From Pelobates cultripes (taxonomy: Eukaryota; Chordata; Amphibia; Anura; Pelobatidae), in the NCBI GenBank assembly GCA_933207985.1, contig OW240913.1:271768986-271832985 (forward strand): 64,000 nt of DNA, written 5' to 3'. Below are positions 21,954-34,364 of the stretch, one piece after another. The notes below the pieces were generated by a model. It searched no databases. It saw nothing but the letters and a program-made list of their open reading frames with translations, and had not been told where the DNA came from. Both the position numbers and the translations under genes were made by a program. Within the stretch, counting starts at the first letter, position 1; each line of letters begins with the position of its first letter.

Positions 21954-22110
21954 CACTATGCAGATGAAATTAGTATTTTCTAATATCTTGTAATACTTTA
22001 TTTATTGGAGCACAGAACAAGCTTTCAGGAGATGCACCATTTATCAAGTCTAAAGCATTTCTAAGCAAAAAGACACATAGAATTCATACTTGTGATACAG
22101 GGGTTAAAGG
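21952..22110 (-). mobile_element. Retroelement 3' tail, - strand
   Basis: Read on the - strand, the order is GACTTGATAAATGGTGCATC, CTCCTGAAAGCTTGTTCTG, CAATAAATAAAGTATTACAAG and finally the TA microsatellite. The CTGAAAGCTTG...AATAAAG order is characteristic of Penelope-like 3' ends in fish and frogs as far as I know them. No coding part is attached, so the class is tentative. Confidence 0.45.
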
Positions 22111-24955
22111 GACATCAGAGCAGAAGTACACATGTCTAATTAGGGCTAGAGGGGGAAAAAAAACAGAAAATAGACACCATTCTTAAAAAGGGTCATAAAT
22201 ATTCTGTATAAGGAACAGAGAGTGTGGAGAAAAGGAAAAAGAAAACAGAACAAAAACATAGACAGAGAAAGATAACCTGAATAAACTACATTTACTAATT
22301 TTTAAAGTTTTTTTTATATATATTTTTTTTAATCAGCCACATAGGTAAAACATATACACATATAGTATAGTTACAATAACGCTTAAGGCATATGAGAACA
22401 AAGGCTGATGAGGGAATTATAGAAGCTTTACAGTGGGGTGTAATCTCATCTGACAATGTACCTAGTCCTCCAAATCAAACCTATTGGCCTAAAACTTTAA
22501 ATTCACTCTGTATTCCCTATGTTGATTAAGAACTCTGAATGTCTTTATATAAAATAAATGACCTGTGATGGTAGCTGAGGGAAACAATGTAATACTGTAT
22601 GTATATATTAATGCCAACACTCCACAGCCACAAAAAGCCCCACAGGTAAAATTAATGAGTTGATAAACATATTATGACATGGCATAAAACAAACAAACAC
22701 ACATGTAATATTAAATGCATGTACCAAACAACCGTAAAATATATACATGAGGCGAGGAGGATAATAAGAGATAAACAATAGAAGAGGAAACATTTCCAGA
22801 ACTGCAGGTTATGGAAACCCCAACAGAACTTGCAGTTGGCAATGAACCTAGCCTCCTGAAAATAAACTCCTTATTCCGCCCCATTACATTGCTTAATTTT
22901 ACACATGCACGTTATCCAAGAGCAAGGATTTCCCAGAAAACCTTCCTGTTTATATGTGCAAGGATCAGCCAGTTTAATAGCTGCGGGATATAAAAAGAAG
23001 AAACAGCAAGACTTTTTAAGAGTCTGCAAGCATTTACACGCTGACACCTACAATTATCCCAAATAAGGCTCTGATTCCTGCGCTTCCCAGCCAAGGCAGC
23101 ACAATCTGTAGAAAGACTCCCAGCAGACAATGGGCCATGTCAAGTGTTCTTTGGACTGATTGGTTTAAGAAACCGAAACAACTTCATTCTTAGCAAAAAA
23201 ATATACAAATATTTTTCATTTATTTATTTTTCAAAAATGTATTTTAGGCTTTTTATTATACGCCAACCATAAAAAACAGTGCGTTGTTTTCTTTTCATTA
23301 TTATTATCAAAGGTGCTAAAACAAACTTTTGAGAAGGCAACCATGATAAACTGGATAAGCAATGAATACTTTTAATAAGCGTATTAACTAACTAAATTAC
23401 ATTTTAACAAACTGAAAACCATATTGCTAAATATATTCAAATATAGACAAGCTGTGACTATAGACCAGTTTGAGAATGTTTTTTCCATATAAACTATCGT
23501 CTGAAATATGCAATGCGATTGTAAATTTACTGCATTTTGGAGTTAGAGGAATAAAACCTTTAGTAAATAAACCCTCAGAAGTTTTTTGGTTTTTTTTAGA
23601 GAAAATTTGTTTAGTTGAATTGCAGCTTACTGGTAAAACATGGGGGGCAAACAAGGGGCAAACAAAAAACAAACATATCGACAAAACTGAGGCAAACTTT
23701 CACAAGAAAAATGAAATATTCCACAGAATAATAGTTAATACAATAAATAATATATCATTGTATATTCCCATACATATATATTTGTAAAAAAAATATTATT
23801 ACCATTTTAGCCTGTTTTTTAAAAAAAAAATTTTTATTGTTTGAAGTTGTTATTAGTTGTAACAGGAGTGAAACAATTAACCTGGTTTGTGAAACAGCGA
23901 TAATAAAGTCTCTGACGATTTAACCCTTTGAGTACCAGACCCCTGGCATTCAAATGGTTAAAAAAGGAATTATACAAACCCTGAGTATTGCCTCTCCAGA
24001 TTGTGGTGGATGACCCGTAAGAAAGGATAGGGCAGCTTGTTCTAGGCCTGGTACAGCTTAGCAGCTAGCAGACATCCAGATGTAGGGTTTTAAGGAAAGA
24101 GGGTTGCTTCGCAATGCACATCACAAGGGGAGCTTTTGCTTAACCTCTTGACCTTTCATACATGTTATCTAATCTGTACCTTACATCTATATCCCTCACC
24201 AACTAGCAAGTAAACATGCAGCACCCAGATCACTGAAACATTATATGGCTGATAATATTCTTTTTTTCATGCAAATAAATTTGCAGTAAAAAAAAAAAAA
24301 AATTCAGATTGGAAGATTAGTGTTTGTTAAATTAGTTTATGCGATTACTGTGCATTTGCATTCGCCACTAAAAATGCTCAAAATTGACATCTTACAAACT
24401 AAAAAAAATGAGAATATACATATTTAATGCCAATATTTATTTTAATACCCTATTTCACAGTAACAATATTTGGGTTTATTTATCTTATCAGAATTAAGGA
24501 ATATGTTTAGGGAGGAAGGGGCGACATGTTTTAGTTAGGTAGACAGACTGAGTGATTTAAACAACGCTGACATTTGTAAAATTTAACAGTTTGCAAATAG
24601 CTATGATGTCTATTTTAGGTCTGCATTTCCTAAAATGAATGAGTTAAAAGCTTACAAGTCATCGCTGTCATTCACATTACAGTGTTTTTTGTTTTTTTTT
24701 AATCCTGCTTCTATAATGCAGGATCATGTGTAATATGTGGTCTATAATAATGACAGTATCCTCCACAAATGTTACAGAAACCTAACAGAAAGATATATTT
24801 TTGAGCAGCCTGAAAGAAACAATAGTGTTGCATTTATGCATTTTTCTCACCAAACACTAATTGTAGCGAATTAAAATTCTATTTGTTAAAATGCTGCAAT
24901 TTCGATATCTATTTGCTACAATCCGAGGTTTAGTGAATTAAATACGCACCTCTGG
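22111..24955. other. Gene-free intergenic DNA
   Basis: AT-rich with A-runs (for example 24288-24301) and no recognised gene. 23925-23960 has a TTAACCCTTTGAGTACC ... GGTTAA arrangement that may be another small TTAA-target remnant. Short open frames (such as 23470-23787) lack any domain signature. Confidence 0.4.
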
Positions 24956-25034
24956 ATTTAAAGTGTTAAACAAATGTAAAGCGCTGCTAAATAAGTTGGC
25001 ACTATATAAATACCAATAATAATAATAATAATGA
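24956..25034 (+). repeat. Retroposon tail with (AAT)n
   Basis: GTAAAGCGCTGCTAAATAAGTTGGCACTATATAAATACC followed by (AAT)n is a phrase I know as a common dispersed 3' tail in frog genomes, probably of a LINE or SINE. Nothing upstream of it is recognisable. Confidence 0.45.
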
Positions 25035-26900
25035 CAAGCCACTGGCCTTATTCAATAAAAGGTAAACACTTCAAAATCAAATAACTTTATTAGCAAACCA
25101 GAAAACAGTGGAATGTCCTGTAAGGGTGATGATTCCATGCCCACACTACCTTAGTTTGTCATGTTCTAAGCAGAATATACTTTAACATTCAAGGTTTCTA
25201 ATAGTATATATAGTATATACACAGTGTACACAGTAATATTCCATACTGATCTTTAAACACAATGCCCCATCCCATATTTAAATAAATAGGAGCTATGTCT
25301 CATTTTTTTTTTTCGTTTTTAGCATTAACCTGGTTCTTGAAAGGCTGTTTGAAGAGACAGAGGCACTCTGAGTTCATAATTAGTGATTTTTGTCCTCTTG
25401 TAACAAAGCTCAACATTTCATGCAAATGAACTCTTCAGGATAGCCACAGTCCCCCTCTGCTCCAGAATTAACTGACTCTTATGTTTAATCATATGCTGAT
25501 GTACTCTCAGCCCGGCTAGCTTTTTATCTTGATTACTCTAATCAATAAGAAATGATAGAGTCGAATTATAAACTCTATTGGCTTTTAAATGCTACTGACA
25601 TACCCCTCTAAATGCTGACTATCTCTCTGCTATTTGTTAAAATGATTTGCAGCCAACAGTGCATGCAAATAATGAGAGGCAGGATTTGAGTTAACCAGAG
25701 CTAGAAGGAGCAGTCAGATTCTATATTATACTAAGGGATGACTTAGATTAGTGGCAACTTTACATAGGGCAAATAATTACCAAGAGGGGTCAGTTTAACT
25801 TGGAGCATCTATCTGGTATCTAAGGGGTTAAACATATTTGTAACGAGGGAAAAAACTGTTATGGTGCCTCTTCTTTTTATGTATCTCATTTTTTATAATA
25901 CTGAAAGGTTAAAAGAGAGGAGAAAAAAAAGAATATGTAAACAGAAATTAAAAGCTGTAGTTTTTCAAGAATATGTATATTTCATTTATATTGTAAAGAG
26001 AGAGAATTCAATTCTTAACAATGTTAAAAAATATAATAATGAACAGAAAATTATTCTGATTATTATGATCTGTGCTGAACTGAAAACTTCATTTTTTTAA
26101 ATCTAGGGCAAAACTGGAGGTGGAGTTGGTGAAAATTTGGTCTAATTGTTTTCAGTAGGCAAAGGCTTTCATTTCTCTAAAATGCACCGTCTAGTGGATA
26201 TACCCATATTTAAAAAATAAAAAAAATGACAAAATTTTTTAAAAAAAAGTAAATTCGAATATTCAGAGCAATATACTATTTACGTGGGTTACGAAGGTGT
26301 AGATTTTAATGGAATGTTTATTAGTAGATTTTATTTGCATTTAGAAAAAGAAAGGCTGTAATAATTAAATACGTATTTTATTCTCATAATTTACTGGGTG
26401 GCTTTAAATCAAACAAAGAACGAATATAAGCAAAAAAAAAAATGGTTTATCTACAAAATAAAAAATATAAACGAAAAAATTTAGATATTGACAAAACACA
26501 TTTTTATTTTCCTTGACACTGGTTAGCTTTAATTGAAGATATTAAATATATATATATATTTATTTTCTGGTTTCTACTCATGTGTTTGACTTGCAAAGAC
26601 ATGTTATGTGGCAATAAAGAAATTACTAAGAATTGGTGCTTTCAAAATGAACCAAAAATCTAAACTACTTCTTTCTTTAAAAAAATCAGCTAAGTCGTTG
26701 TATTATACACCAGTGTCAAAAGAGGATTAAGAAGTTTCACCTAGTTTTACTTACATTATACCAAGTCAAAAAGAAACCCAGCCCTTTCTACGTTACACAA
26801 TAGTATTCCATTTCTGCACCTGCAAAACAGTTTATGCCACAGGAAAATCCCCCTTTTCACAGCTGATAAAAGGCATCTTTTTCACTGCCTTTGAGATTAA
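25035..26900. other. Gene-free DNA with candidate regulatory block 25320-25700
   Basis: 25320-25700 contains two exact POU octamers ATGCAAAT (25420-25427, 25663-25670), a SOX-like AACAAAG (25402-25408) 11 bp before the first octamer, and several TAAT cores. It has no repeat structure. The rest is AT-rich, with no gene recognised. If this lies between NR2E1 and OSTM1, as the vertebrate gene order suggests, a neural enhancer here would be plausible. This is inference. Confidence 0.35.
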
Positions 26901-27075
26901 TGTTCTCCATAGGAAAAAAAAAATAAAAAAAAAAATGAAATGGTAAAAAAATAGAACATAAAAAATATTAAAAATAATATATATAAAAATATATATATTT
27001 ATATATTAATACACATACACACACATATATATATCAATTTAAAAATAAATAAATAGTGAATTTAAAAAAATGCTT
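26901..27075. repeat. A-rich and TA/CA low-complexity DNA
   Basis: Runs of A, AATA and (TA)n/(CA)n steps. No other content. Confidence 0.85.
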
Positions 27076-29580
27076 CTTTTTATATTTTTTCTTAGATAAA
27101 GAGATACATACTGCAGTAAGGACTGCGTTTTGTAGAGTTCACAGAAGGGCATTCATTATGTAGAAATAGAAAGATGCAATAGAAGGCTGTAAGTGCTAAT
27201 TCTCAATGAGGTTAGCAGTAAAATCACAGACAATTTCAGCTCTTACTACCACACTTGTTATTAGGAGTGATGGCTAAAGCACCAAGATTATTCTGGACTG
27301 GAATTTATCAAGAGCCCACTAATATCACATTAAAACCTATTGACTGCAACTGCGTGATTGAAGGGTTTTTAACAATTAACATAATCAGAAAATGAGCCGA
27401 GCTAATTTCATATTCAACTCATTACTTTTTTTTTTTTTTAATCATGTCATTTTATTTTAATTAATATCTATTGCTTTGGAAATAACATAAGGGAGGTGAT
27501 TTTGATACTGGACCAGTCTTTTTAATGTATAAATGCTGTTAATATATAGGCAGGTTTTAAGGTGGGGGGGAGGGGAAATGGGGATTAAATAGATTTTTTT
27601 TTTAAATGAAATAAACCCCCTATCAGTTTATGTGAGTTCTTTACAGAAACATCATGGGCTGTATCCTGCTGTCATTGATTAATTCTGATTGCAGATGGGG
27701 TGTGTATGTGTAAAATAGTATGCAACTGCATTATACTTGTTTTTATATATATTTTTAAATGTTTAGTGCTGATCCAAAAATGTTAACTGGGTCTTTGTGC
27801 TATATAGTCAAGTACCCAGCTTGGCAAATACGTAGATGGCTCTCATGTGCTGCTACAGAATATTCTGGCACTTTAAGTGTTAAAAATATGGCTTTGGTAT
27901 ATTTAATATTGACATGTGATTCACTAATCTGCATATTAACCATTTTAATAAATGTGCAGTCTATCTGCAATGTACATATCTTGTTTAATCCAATTGTTAA
28001 AGAAATAGAATGTTCTGTATCCAGACTTGTGAGCGTTTATCCAATAATGCCAACCTTTATGCAGGTGGCAAGTAATCATGCCAGTGATCATGCCATGATA
28101 CCAGTCTCTTGCAAGTCTGTAGCACAAACTCTGTGCTTGTGTTAGAGCCAACATATATAAACAGAAAAAAAACGTTTTATTATTTTTGGGGGATTTTATT
28201 TTTCCAAATAAAACAAAGTTAATTAAACTAGTTGCGTTTTTTTAAATTTGATAAATATTTTGCTGGTTCCTGGGATAAAAGACTCGATTTTCAGTCACTT
28301 TTTAACAAGGTATGTAAGAGGTTAATCAGTCATTCAGTACATTTCATTGTATTGCACAAAACATGCCAAATATTCATGTTAAGTTATACCATACAGCACA
28401 TGGATTTATTGCTTTGGTGCATAGTGTATAATTATCCTTTCGCTCTCCTGTGTTTCTAAATACACAGTCATCCACCTGTCAATACAATGCAATCCTTTCA
28501 TGGATAAACTGACCATGAGAATCCTGCAAATGTCATGTGGACACAAAGGTACATATTTCTCCTAACAATATGGAATGTAGAAGGCAAGTGAGCTCAGTAC
28601 CATCCTAGTCACAATGTTTAAAGATTTACTATATATGAACTTGACGACCTCTAGTGGTAAAAGTTGGTAGTGGACTTTTTTTGCACCTACCAAACTAATG
28701 ACTGCAAATGTTCAAGAAATCTTTTATGGAATAGCCAGTCAGGCTCATCATGCACAGTATGATCCACAAAATTAAGAAAGTGCTAGATAGCCATAACCCA
28801 AAATATGCTCATACCATACTAAAGAATGCTCTGTGATTGGATCTGTGGACCAATATACAGCTACAACTGGTTTACACACAATGCTCATCAACATGACCAA
28901 ACTAAATTAGGCAAATTATACCATCACCAGAAACATCAGTCCAATAAGATCTGGCTAGTGGCTGCTTTGGGATTATGGGTGTAGGGGAGTGGCCAGAGGG
29001 GAAAAATGCCAGCATTAGCCTGGATAGCTTTAGCTTCAGGAGGCGTAGAACGTGGAGCAGGTTACATTTATTTACTGTGTAGGCAGGTGAAACATATACA
29101 GTATGTGACGGCTTCCTAGTTCCATGATTCTAATAAAAGCTATCATTACACAAATCTGTGATTAGCTCCATTATAATGGCTAGCTCCATCTGAGAAATTA
29201 TTAACTAATTGGAGGGGTTCAATATACCCCAATTATAGAAACATAATTATTACAGAGCTGGGTTAAGGTTGCCCAGGATCATAGGCAGGGTGCCATATTG
29301 AGACCCCCTTCTAGAGGCCGGGGTACTGTTTCTGTGAGTGGTGTGTGTTGACTTAGTGTTGTGTGTGTGTGTGTAGTGGCTGACTGTTGTGTGTTGTGTG
29401 TGGAGGAAGCTCAGTGCTGTATGCGGCACACTGAGCGTGTCTGTGTGTCTAGCATTATATGCCTGTGTATGTGCCTGAGCATTTCTGGCTTAGGGTGTTT
29501 GTGTCTCTGGCATTACGTACCTGTGTATGTGCCTGAGCATCCTTAGGTGTGGATGTGTGTCTCTGTGTCTGTGTGCATGT
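27076..29580. other. Gene-free DNA; possible regulatory block at 27190-27430; TG-rich end
   Basis: 27190-27430 is unique, with AACAATTAACATAATCAG and similar cores, and could be conserved noncoding DNA. 27430-29290 shows no gene or element, and the open frame at 27759-28145 has no domain signature. 29340-29580 is TG-rich low-complexity DNA. Confidence 0.35.
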
Positions 29581-29640
29581 CTGCAGGGCCAATGCAAGGA
29601 TTTTTTGCTACACAGGTTAAGATGCATTTTGTCTTTCCTC
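29581..29640 (+). mobile_element. One-ended hAT terminus
   Basis: The sequence GCAGGGCCAATGCAAGGATTTTTTGC resembles the terminal repeat of the hAT element at 42777-44279 (CAGGGCCGGTGCAAGGATTTTTGCC on its right end). No partner end with matching 8-bp flanks was found, and the Tc1 relic begins directly after it. Confidence 0.45.
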
Positions 29641-29644
29641 CAGT

Positions 29645-30368
29645 GAAGGATGCATACACTGATCAGTTGAAACATTAAAACCATATGCCAAAACAACTCT
29701 GATGCATCGAGACATGGACAACACAAGATCTCTGAACTTGTTCTGTGGTATCTGACACCAAGGCATTAGGAGCAGATCCTGCAAGTTGCAAGGTGGATCC
29801 TCCATGGATCGGCTTTGTTGGTTCTAGCACTTCCCATAGATGCTCAATCGGATTGATGGCTGAAGAATTTGGAGGCCAAGGCAACACAGACAGAGGCCAC
29901 TGCCATTAGGAAACACCACTGACATGAAAGGGTGTAAGTGGTCTGAAACAATCTCTAGGTAGGTGGTACATGTTAAAGTAACATCCACATGAATGCCAGA
30001 ACCCTAGGTTTCCCATAAGAACATTACCCAGACCATAACACTGCTGCTGCAGCCTGCCTTCTTCCTATAGTGTATCCTGCTGCCTTTTCTTCCATGGGTA
30101 AATGACAAATACACACCCGGACATCAACCTAATCTAAAAGAAAATGGGTTTCATCAGACCAGGCAACCTTCTTCCATTGCTCTCTGGTTCAGTTCTGACT
30201 CTCGCATCCCCATTGAAGGCACTTTTGGCTGTGCACATCATGGGCGCTCTGACCAGTCTGCGGCTATGCACCCCCATACGATGCAAACTGCGACGCACTG
30301 TGTGTTCTGACAGCTTTTTATTATGGCCAGCATTAGGTTTATTAGGTATTTGAACTACAGTAGCTCTT
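29645..30368 (-). pseudogene. Tc1-family transposase relic, DDE part
   Basis: On the - strand about 30350-30150 encodes LSEHTVRRSLHRMGVHSRRL and related blocks (second helix-turn-helix and linker). About 29887-29675 encodes LPWPPNSSAINPIEHLWEVLE, matching the carboxy-terminal DDE block W-P-SxDxNPIExLW. In that block the usual Asp is Ala, so it would be inactive. It continues upstream across a LINE insertion at 31766-31935. Frameshifts separate the blocks. No intact terminal repeats were identified. Confidence 0.8.
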
Positions 30369-31752
30369 GTGTTTCAAAGCTGTTTATTGTGCATGAGATA
30401 TGGCAGTTTAGTACATGCAGTTTGGTAATTTTTGAAGGTGGGACACGCAGGTCCTGCGTTTTTCGAGCGTTGCAAGCTTTTTGCGTCAATAGTTTTCAAT
30501 AAAAATTTTTCGAGTTACATAAAGATTTAAAACATAAAAAAATTCAACTTTTTCACAACTGAGTGTTTTGTATGACTGTTGTCATTCCCATAGGTACCTA
30601 AAGCCTCTGTCGGCATTGAGTGTGTACGTCAATTGGTGGGTAATTCTAGTTTCTAAAGATGTGGCCCAGGGATCCTGTGTTTATGGGAGTGATTAATATC
30701 GTTGAATATATTTTCATGTGTAGAATTGTCCCTGTTGTGAGGGCTGGGACGTCAATGTGCTTCATAGTTTGGGCTCGGTTAGGTGCTCATCGGGTGTTTC
30801 TGTCGGCGATGAGTGTTGATGGTGGGTAATATACCGAACGTCATGTGTTAACGGTCGAGTTGCTAGTGTCTAGTCAGTTACAGCGTTCTGTGGGCAGTCA
30901 GTAGAAAGCGGGTAGGGGGATAGGAAGGGCAGGAGAGGTAGGGGGCAGGAGAGGTAGGGGGCACCAGGAGGGAGGGTGTGGTGGGTGGGGGACGGGGGAA
31001 ATGGGGGAGGGGATGAGGATGAAGAGGGTGGAGGAGTGGGGCCACCCATCAGCGTTTGTTCGGTTCTCCGTGCTCGGGGGTGTGCTGCGTTCGAACGGGT
31101 GGGGGTTTGTCGTTCTGGTTGCAGTGTTCATGTCTGTAGCTGTGTTCACGTGTTTCCTCCTGTCCGTGCAGATTGCTCCGCCACGTAGATCAGCCACAGT
31201 CGCCACCTGTCTGTATGTTTCTCTTCGGTTCCCAGGAGGGATGCCTGTATCGATTCTGCCGTATATATTTCCTCAATTCTTTCCAACCATTGCCCTGTTG
31301 TGGGGATTGCGGTTTGCTTCCAATACAGCGGGATCAGGGCTTTGGCTGCGTTTAGAAGGTGTTGGAGGAATGATTTCCTGTAGGTTACGATTGGGGGCTG
31401 GTGTGGAGTGTAGTAGGGCCAGTTCCTTGTCGAAGTTCCCTTCATTTCCTAGTATCTCCTTGTTTTTTTGTTGTATCTCGTTCCAGAATGGTGTGATGTG
31501 TGGGCAGTCCCACCAGATGTGTATCAGTGTTCCCGGGTTTGTGCCACACCTCCAACACGTGTTGGGTACCTCTGGGAATATTCTATGTAAGTTATCTGGC
31601 GTCTTGTACCAGAATGCCAGCAATTTGTAGTTGGTCTCTTGATATTTTGAGCAAGAAGAGCATTTATGATGTAGAATTAGTATTTTTTCCCATTGGGAAT
31701 CGGAGAATGTTTTGGCGAGCGTCTGTTCCCATCTACGTCTGTAGGTGTTTTT
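30369..31752 (-). mobile_element. 5'-truncated Tx1/L1 LINE with 13-bp target duplication
   Basis: Flanked by TACAGTAGCTCTT at 30356-30368 and 31753-31765. On the - strand about 31745-31273 encodes the carboxy-terminal region of ORF2, with CWRCGTNPGTLIHIWWDCP (zinc-knuckle-like). 31445-31146 continues this as KALIPLYWKQTAIPTTGQWL and further blocks after a frame change. The lower part is 3' untranslated DNA. Only the 3' 1.4 kb was inserted, into the Tc1 transposase. It is from the same clade as the copies at 4998 and 49476. Confidence 0.85.
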
Positions 31753-31935
31753 TACAGTAGCTCTTTTGTGTGATGTGATCAGATGAGTTAGCCTTTGCTG
31801 CCCACGTGCATCAAGGAGCCTTTTGCGCCCATGACCCTGATGACGGTTCACTGGTTGTCCTTCCATGCACCGGTTTTGGTCGGTACTAACCACTGCATAC
31901 TGGGAACACAGCACAAGACTTGTCATTTTGGAGAT
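31753..31935 (-). pseudogene. Tc1-family transposase relic, N-terminal part
   Basis: On the - strand this encodes GRKRLLDARGQQRLTHLI and SHKRATV, the start of the Tc1 helix-turn-helix region. The downstream part resumes beyond the LINE at 30350 with VVQIPNKPNAGHNKKLSEHT, in the expected order. The apparent 217-codon frame covering 31926-31273 is an accidental fusion of this piece with the LINE. Confidence 0.8.
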
Positions 31936-32639
31936 TAACTCATTTCATTTAATTAATAACATTTCAACTGTATTTGCCTTTAGTAAATATCAGAATTGCA
32001 AATCCAGTTGAAATTCTGTTATTCTAATTGAATTTTGCAACTAATTATCTGGGGAGCCGGTTGGTGGCTCCTCTTGGGCTCTGGCAGCAACATATTGATG
32101 CTTGCAGAGCTCATGGGTTGACTCTGTCTTTACTCATGATGATGATCATTCAATGCTACACCAACTGTATAGGAGTAGGGTGATTAATCTCCCATGAACA
32201 AGACTGTTGATTACCCTGTTAAAGCCTGTGCATTAAGCTGGTTATCAGTTAATTAATACATTTATGATTTAGTCTGTTAGCTAATACCCTGCTTTTAATT
32301 TTTTATGTGTTTTTTATTGATGCTTAAATTAGGCTATTTACTGCGTAGGATTCTTATCCTGCTCCCATCTAACTACTATTTCAGTACTTTGTGTGTTCTT
32401 AACATTTTTTTCAAGACATCTCACTCATTCTTTAACTTACCACTGCAGAATATATGCACTCAGCATGAAGGAATGTGAAATTCCATATTGGAACTCCAAT
32501 CTATTCTACTTTATTACTGCTGTTCACATTGTGACTATGACTGCACATTACATATATTCTTGCTACTACATATTGCTTACCTATATCTTTATCATTATTT
32601 TATGTTTATATTATAAATGATAAAGAGAAGCATGATATG
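31936..32639. other. Gene-free intergenic DNA
   Basis: No recognised gene or element. It lies between the Tc1 relic and the truncated end of the gypsy reverse transcriptase. Confidence 0.4.
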
Positions 32640-33342
32640 TTACATGATCTGTAGAATGGATAAGAATAATGTCTAGGTAGACAATAACAAAGCTGTGCAA
32701 ATAATGCCTTTACACATCATTAATATAATCCTGAAAGGATACAGCAAGAGCATTGCATAACCTAAATGGCATGACCTGGTATTCAGAGTGAACAGTTAAG
32801 TGTTAAAGGCCGTTTTCCACTCATCACCTTCCCTTATCCTTACCAAGTTGTATGGCCCTCTCAGATTCAGTTTGGTAAACCATCTTGAACCCTTCAGGCA
32901 ATCAAAGAGTTTGGAGATGAGTGGAATCGTGTACATGTTTTTTATTCATATTTAATTTATACCTCTGTAATCAAAGCAAGGTCTCAAGTTACCTTTGTTT
33001 CTAAACACAGAGAAGCACCCTGCACCAGCAGGTGAAGAGGACTATCTAATATAGCCCTTGTGTAATGCTTACTGAATATACTACTCCATGACCTAATTCT
33101 CCTTAGGAGAAAAAGGGTAAACCCCAAGTGTGGGCAGCATAGTACTAGGCAGAAGACTTATGGCACAATCATCGGACCTTTGAGAATTCAATTCAAGATA
33201 ATGGGAAGGTATCTCAGTAAAGAGAGGTGGAGCAGTGGGAGTGTTAATACTCAACACTGTTCTTATAGTAGACAGTAAACAGTTATCAGAACAACCTGGA
33301 CCCCGAGTGGTTATTTGAGCAGTAACTCAATCAATAATGGGA
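32640..33342 (-). pseudogene. Ty3/gypsy reverse transcriptase, degenerate
   Basis: Read on the - strand from 33342 down, the order is [93 protein letters not shown] and VYLDIILIHS. These are the gypsy protease-RT linker and RT blocks. The catalytic YLDD has become YLDI, and several stops and a frameshift are present. RNase H and integrase are missing below 32640. The upstream part of the same element lies beyond the DIRS insertion, at 39228-40060. Such RTs copy the retrotransposon RNA in cytoplasmic particles. Confidence 0.85.
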
Positions 33343-33545
33343 TTTTATTAAAGATCCAGAGGCTCCTATTATGCTGCACTCTTTCTTTAATTCCTTCAGC
33401 AGCAAAGAAACATTATTTGAAAAAGTTAACATTTGAACAGGTATAAACATCATAATGATAATGTCCGCCTAGTAACATGACCCTCCAATCAGTGACATCC
33501 TTCTCCTATAGTAGGCGGAGCATCGATGACCATTTCCTCTTTCTT
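33343..33545. repeat. DIRS left inverted terminal repeat
   Basis: About 200 bp matching the reverse complement of 38990-39192 at well over 90 percent by eye. It includes a GCAGCATAAT-type box, a 3' run through GAAACATTATTTGAAAAAG, and TCTCCTATAGTAGGCGGAGCAT at the inner end. It carries no target duplication outside. Confidence 0.85.
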
Positions 33546-34364
33546 TGCTGCTTCCCTCAGATAAGTACACCTCTCACAATTCTCCTGTGATTGCTTCATA
33601 TACTATTTGTTTTCTGTTACATTTGATGTTTTTATCTTACTGTACCTTTAAATGCTCATTCTTATTTTTAGTGGTACCTTTAAATTTTAAACTTACTATT
33701 GTGTTTCTGTGGTACCTGTAAATTTTAAACTTACTATTGTGTTTGCTTATTTTATATTACACCGGATTCCCTGCAATTCCACATACATATTGTACATATA
33801 TATACCCAATACATTGTCCTTCCCTGTGCTACTGCACATTATCTGCTTTCGCCCATTATTGCACCAAAAGATTGTTTTTGCGGGCAGTTGGACTCCTGCT
33901 CAGCCGCGCATGCGCGTCTCGTCAGAGACACCCGGCGGCCATTTTGCGGACCGGTTGGTTGCCCGGTCGGACAAAAATTCAGATCGCGCATTCAATCATT
34001 ATCTCTGACATGATCGTTAGTCATGTCCCCACTGCGGCCACCTCGCTCACATTAGCGATCCGTTTTTAACCGCGACGAGCATATGTTTGGTGCGAGTTTT
34101 CGCGGCCGCCTTTTTTACTCTGACACGCCCACTCCGCCCTCTGGTCGGAGTGGGTGTCCAGAATTAGTGGCGGACAGTTCTCTGTGCTTTGCTCTCCCCC
34201 TTGTGGCTGTGAGTAGTTGGTATTGTTACAATCTTTATTTCTATTTGGCAATTTATCTGGGTTACTTAATCCAGTTCGTTCCTCTGTTTTCTTATCAATA
34301 AAATACCTGGTTTAACTATAATGGGGTTCAATCTAACCCCCAAGCTTCCCTGGTTTTACCTCAT

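Noticed and set aside
27759..28145. 128-codon open frame with hydrophobic parts
   Set aside because: No domain, splice context or neighbouring exon. Length is within chance in AT-rich DNA.
31273..31926. 217-codon open frame as a host gene
   Set aside because: It is a fusion of a Tc1 transposase start and an L1 carboxy-terminal region across a LINE insertion site.
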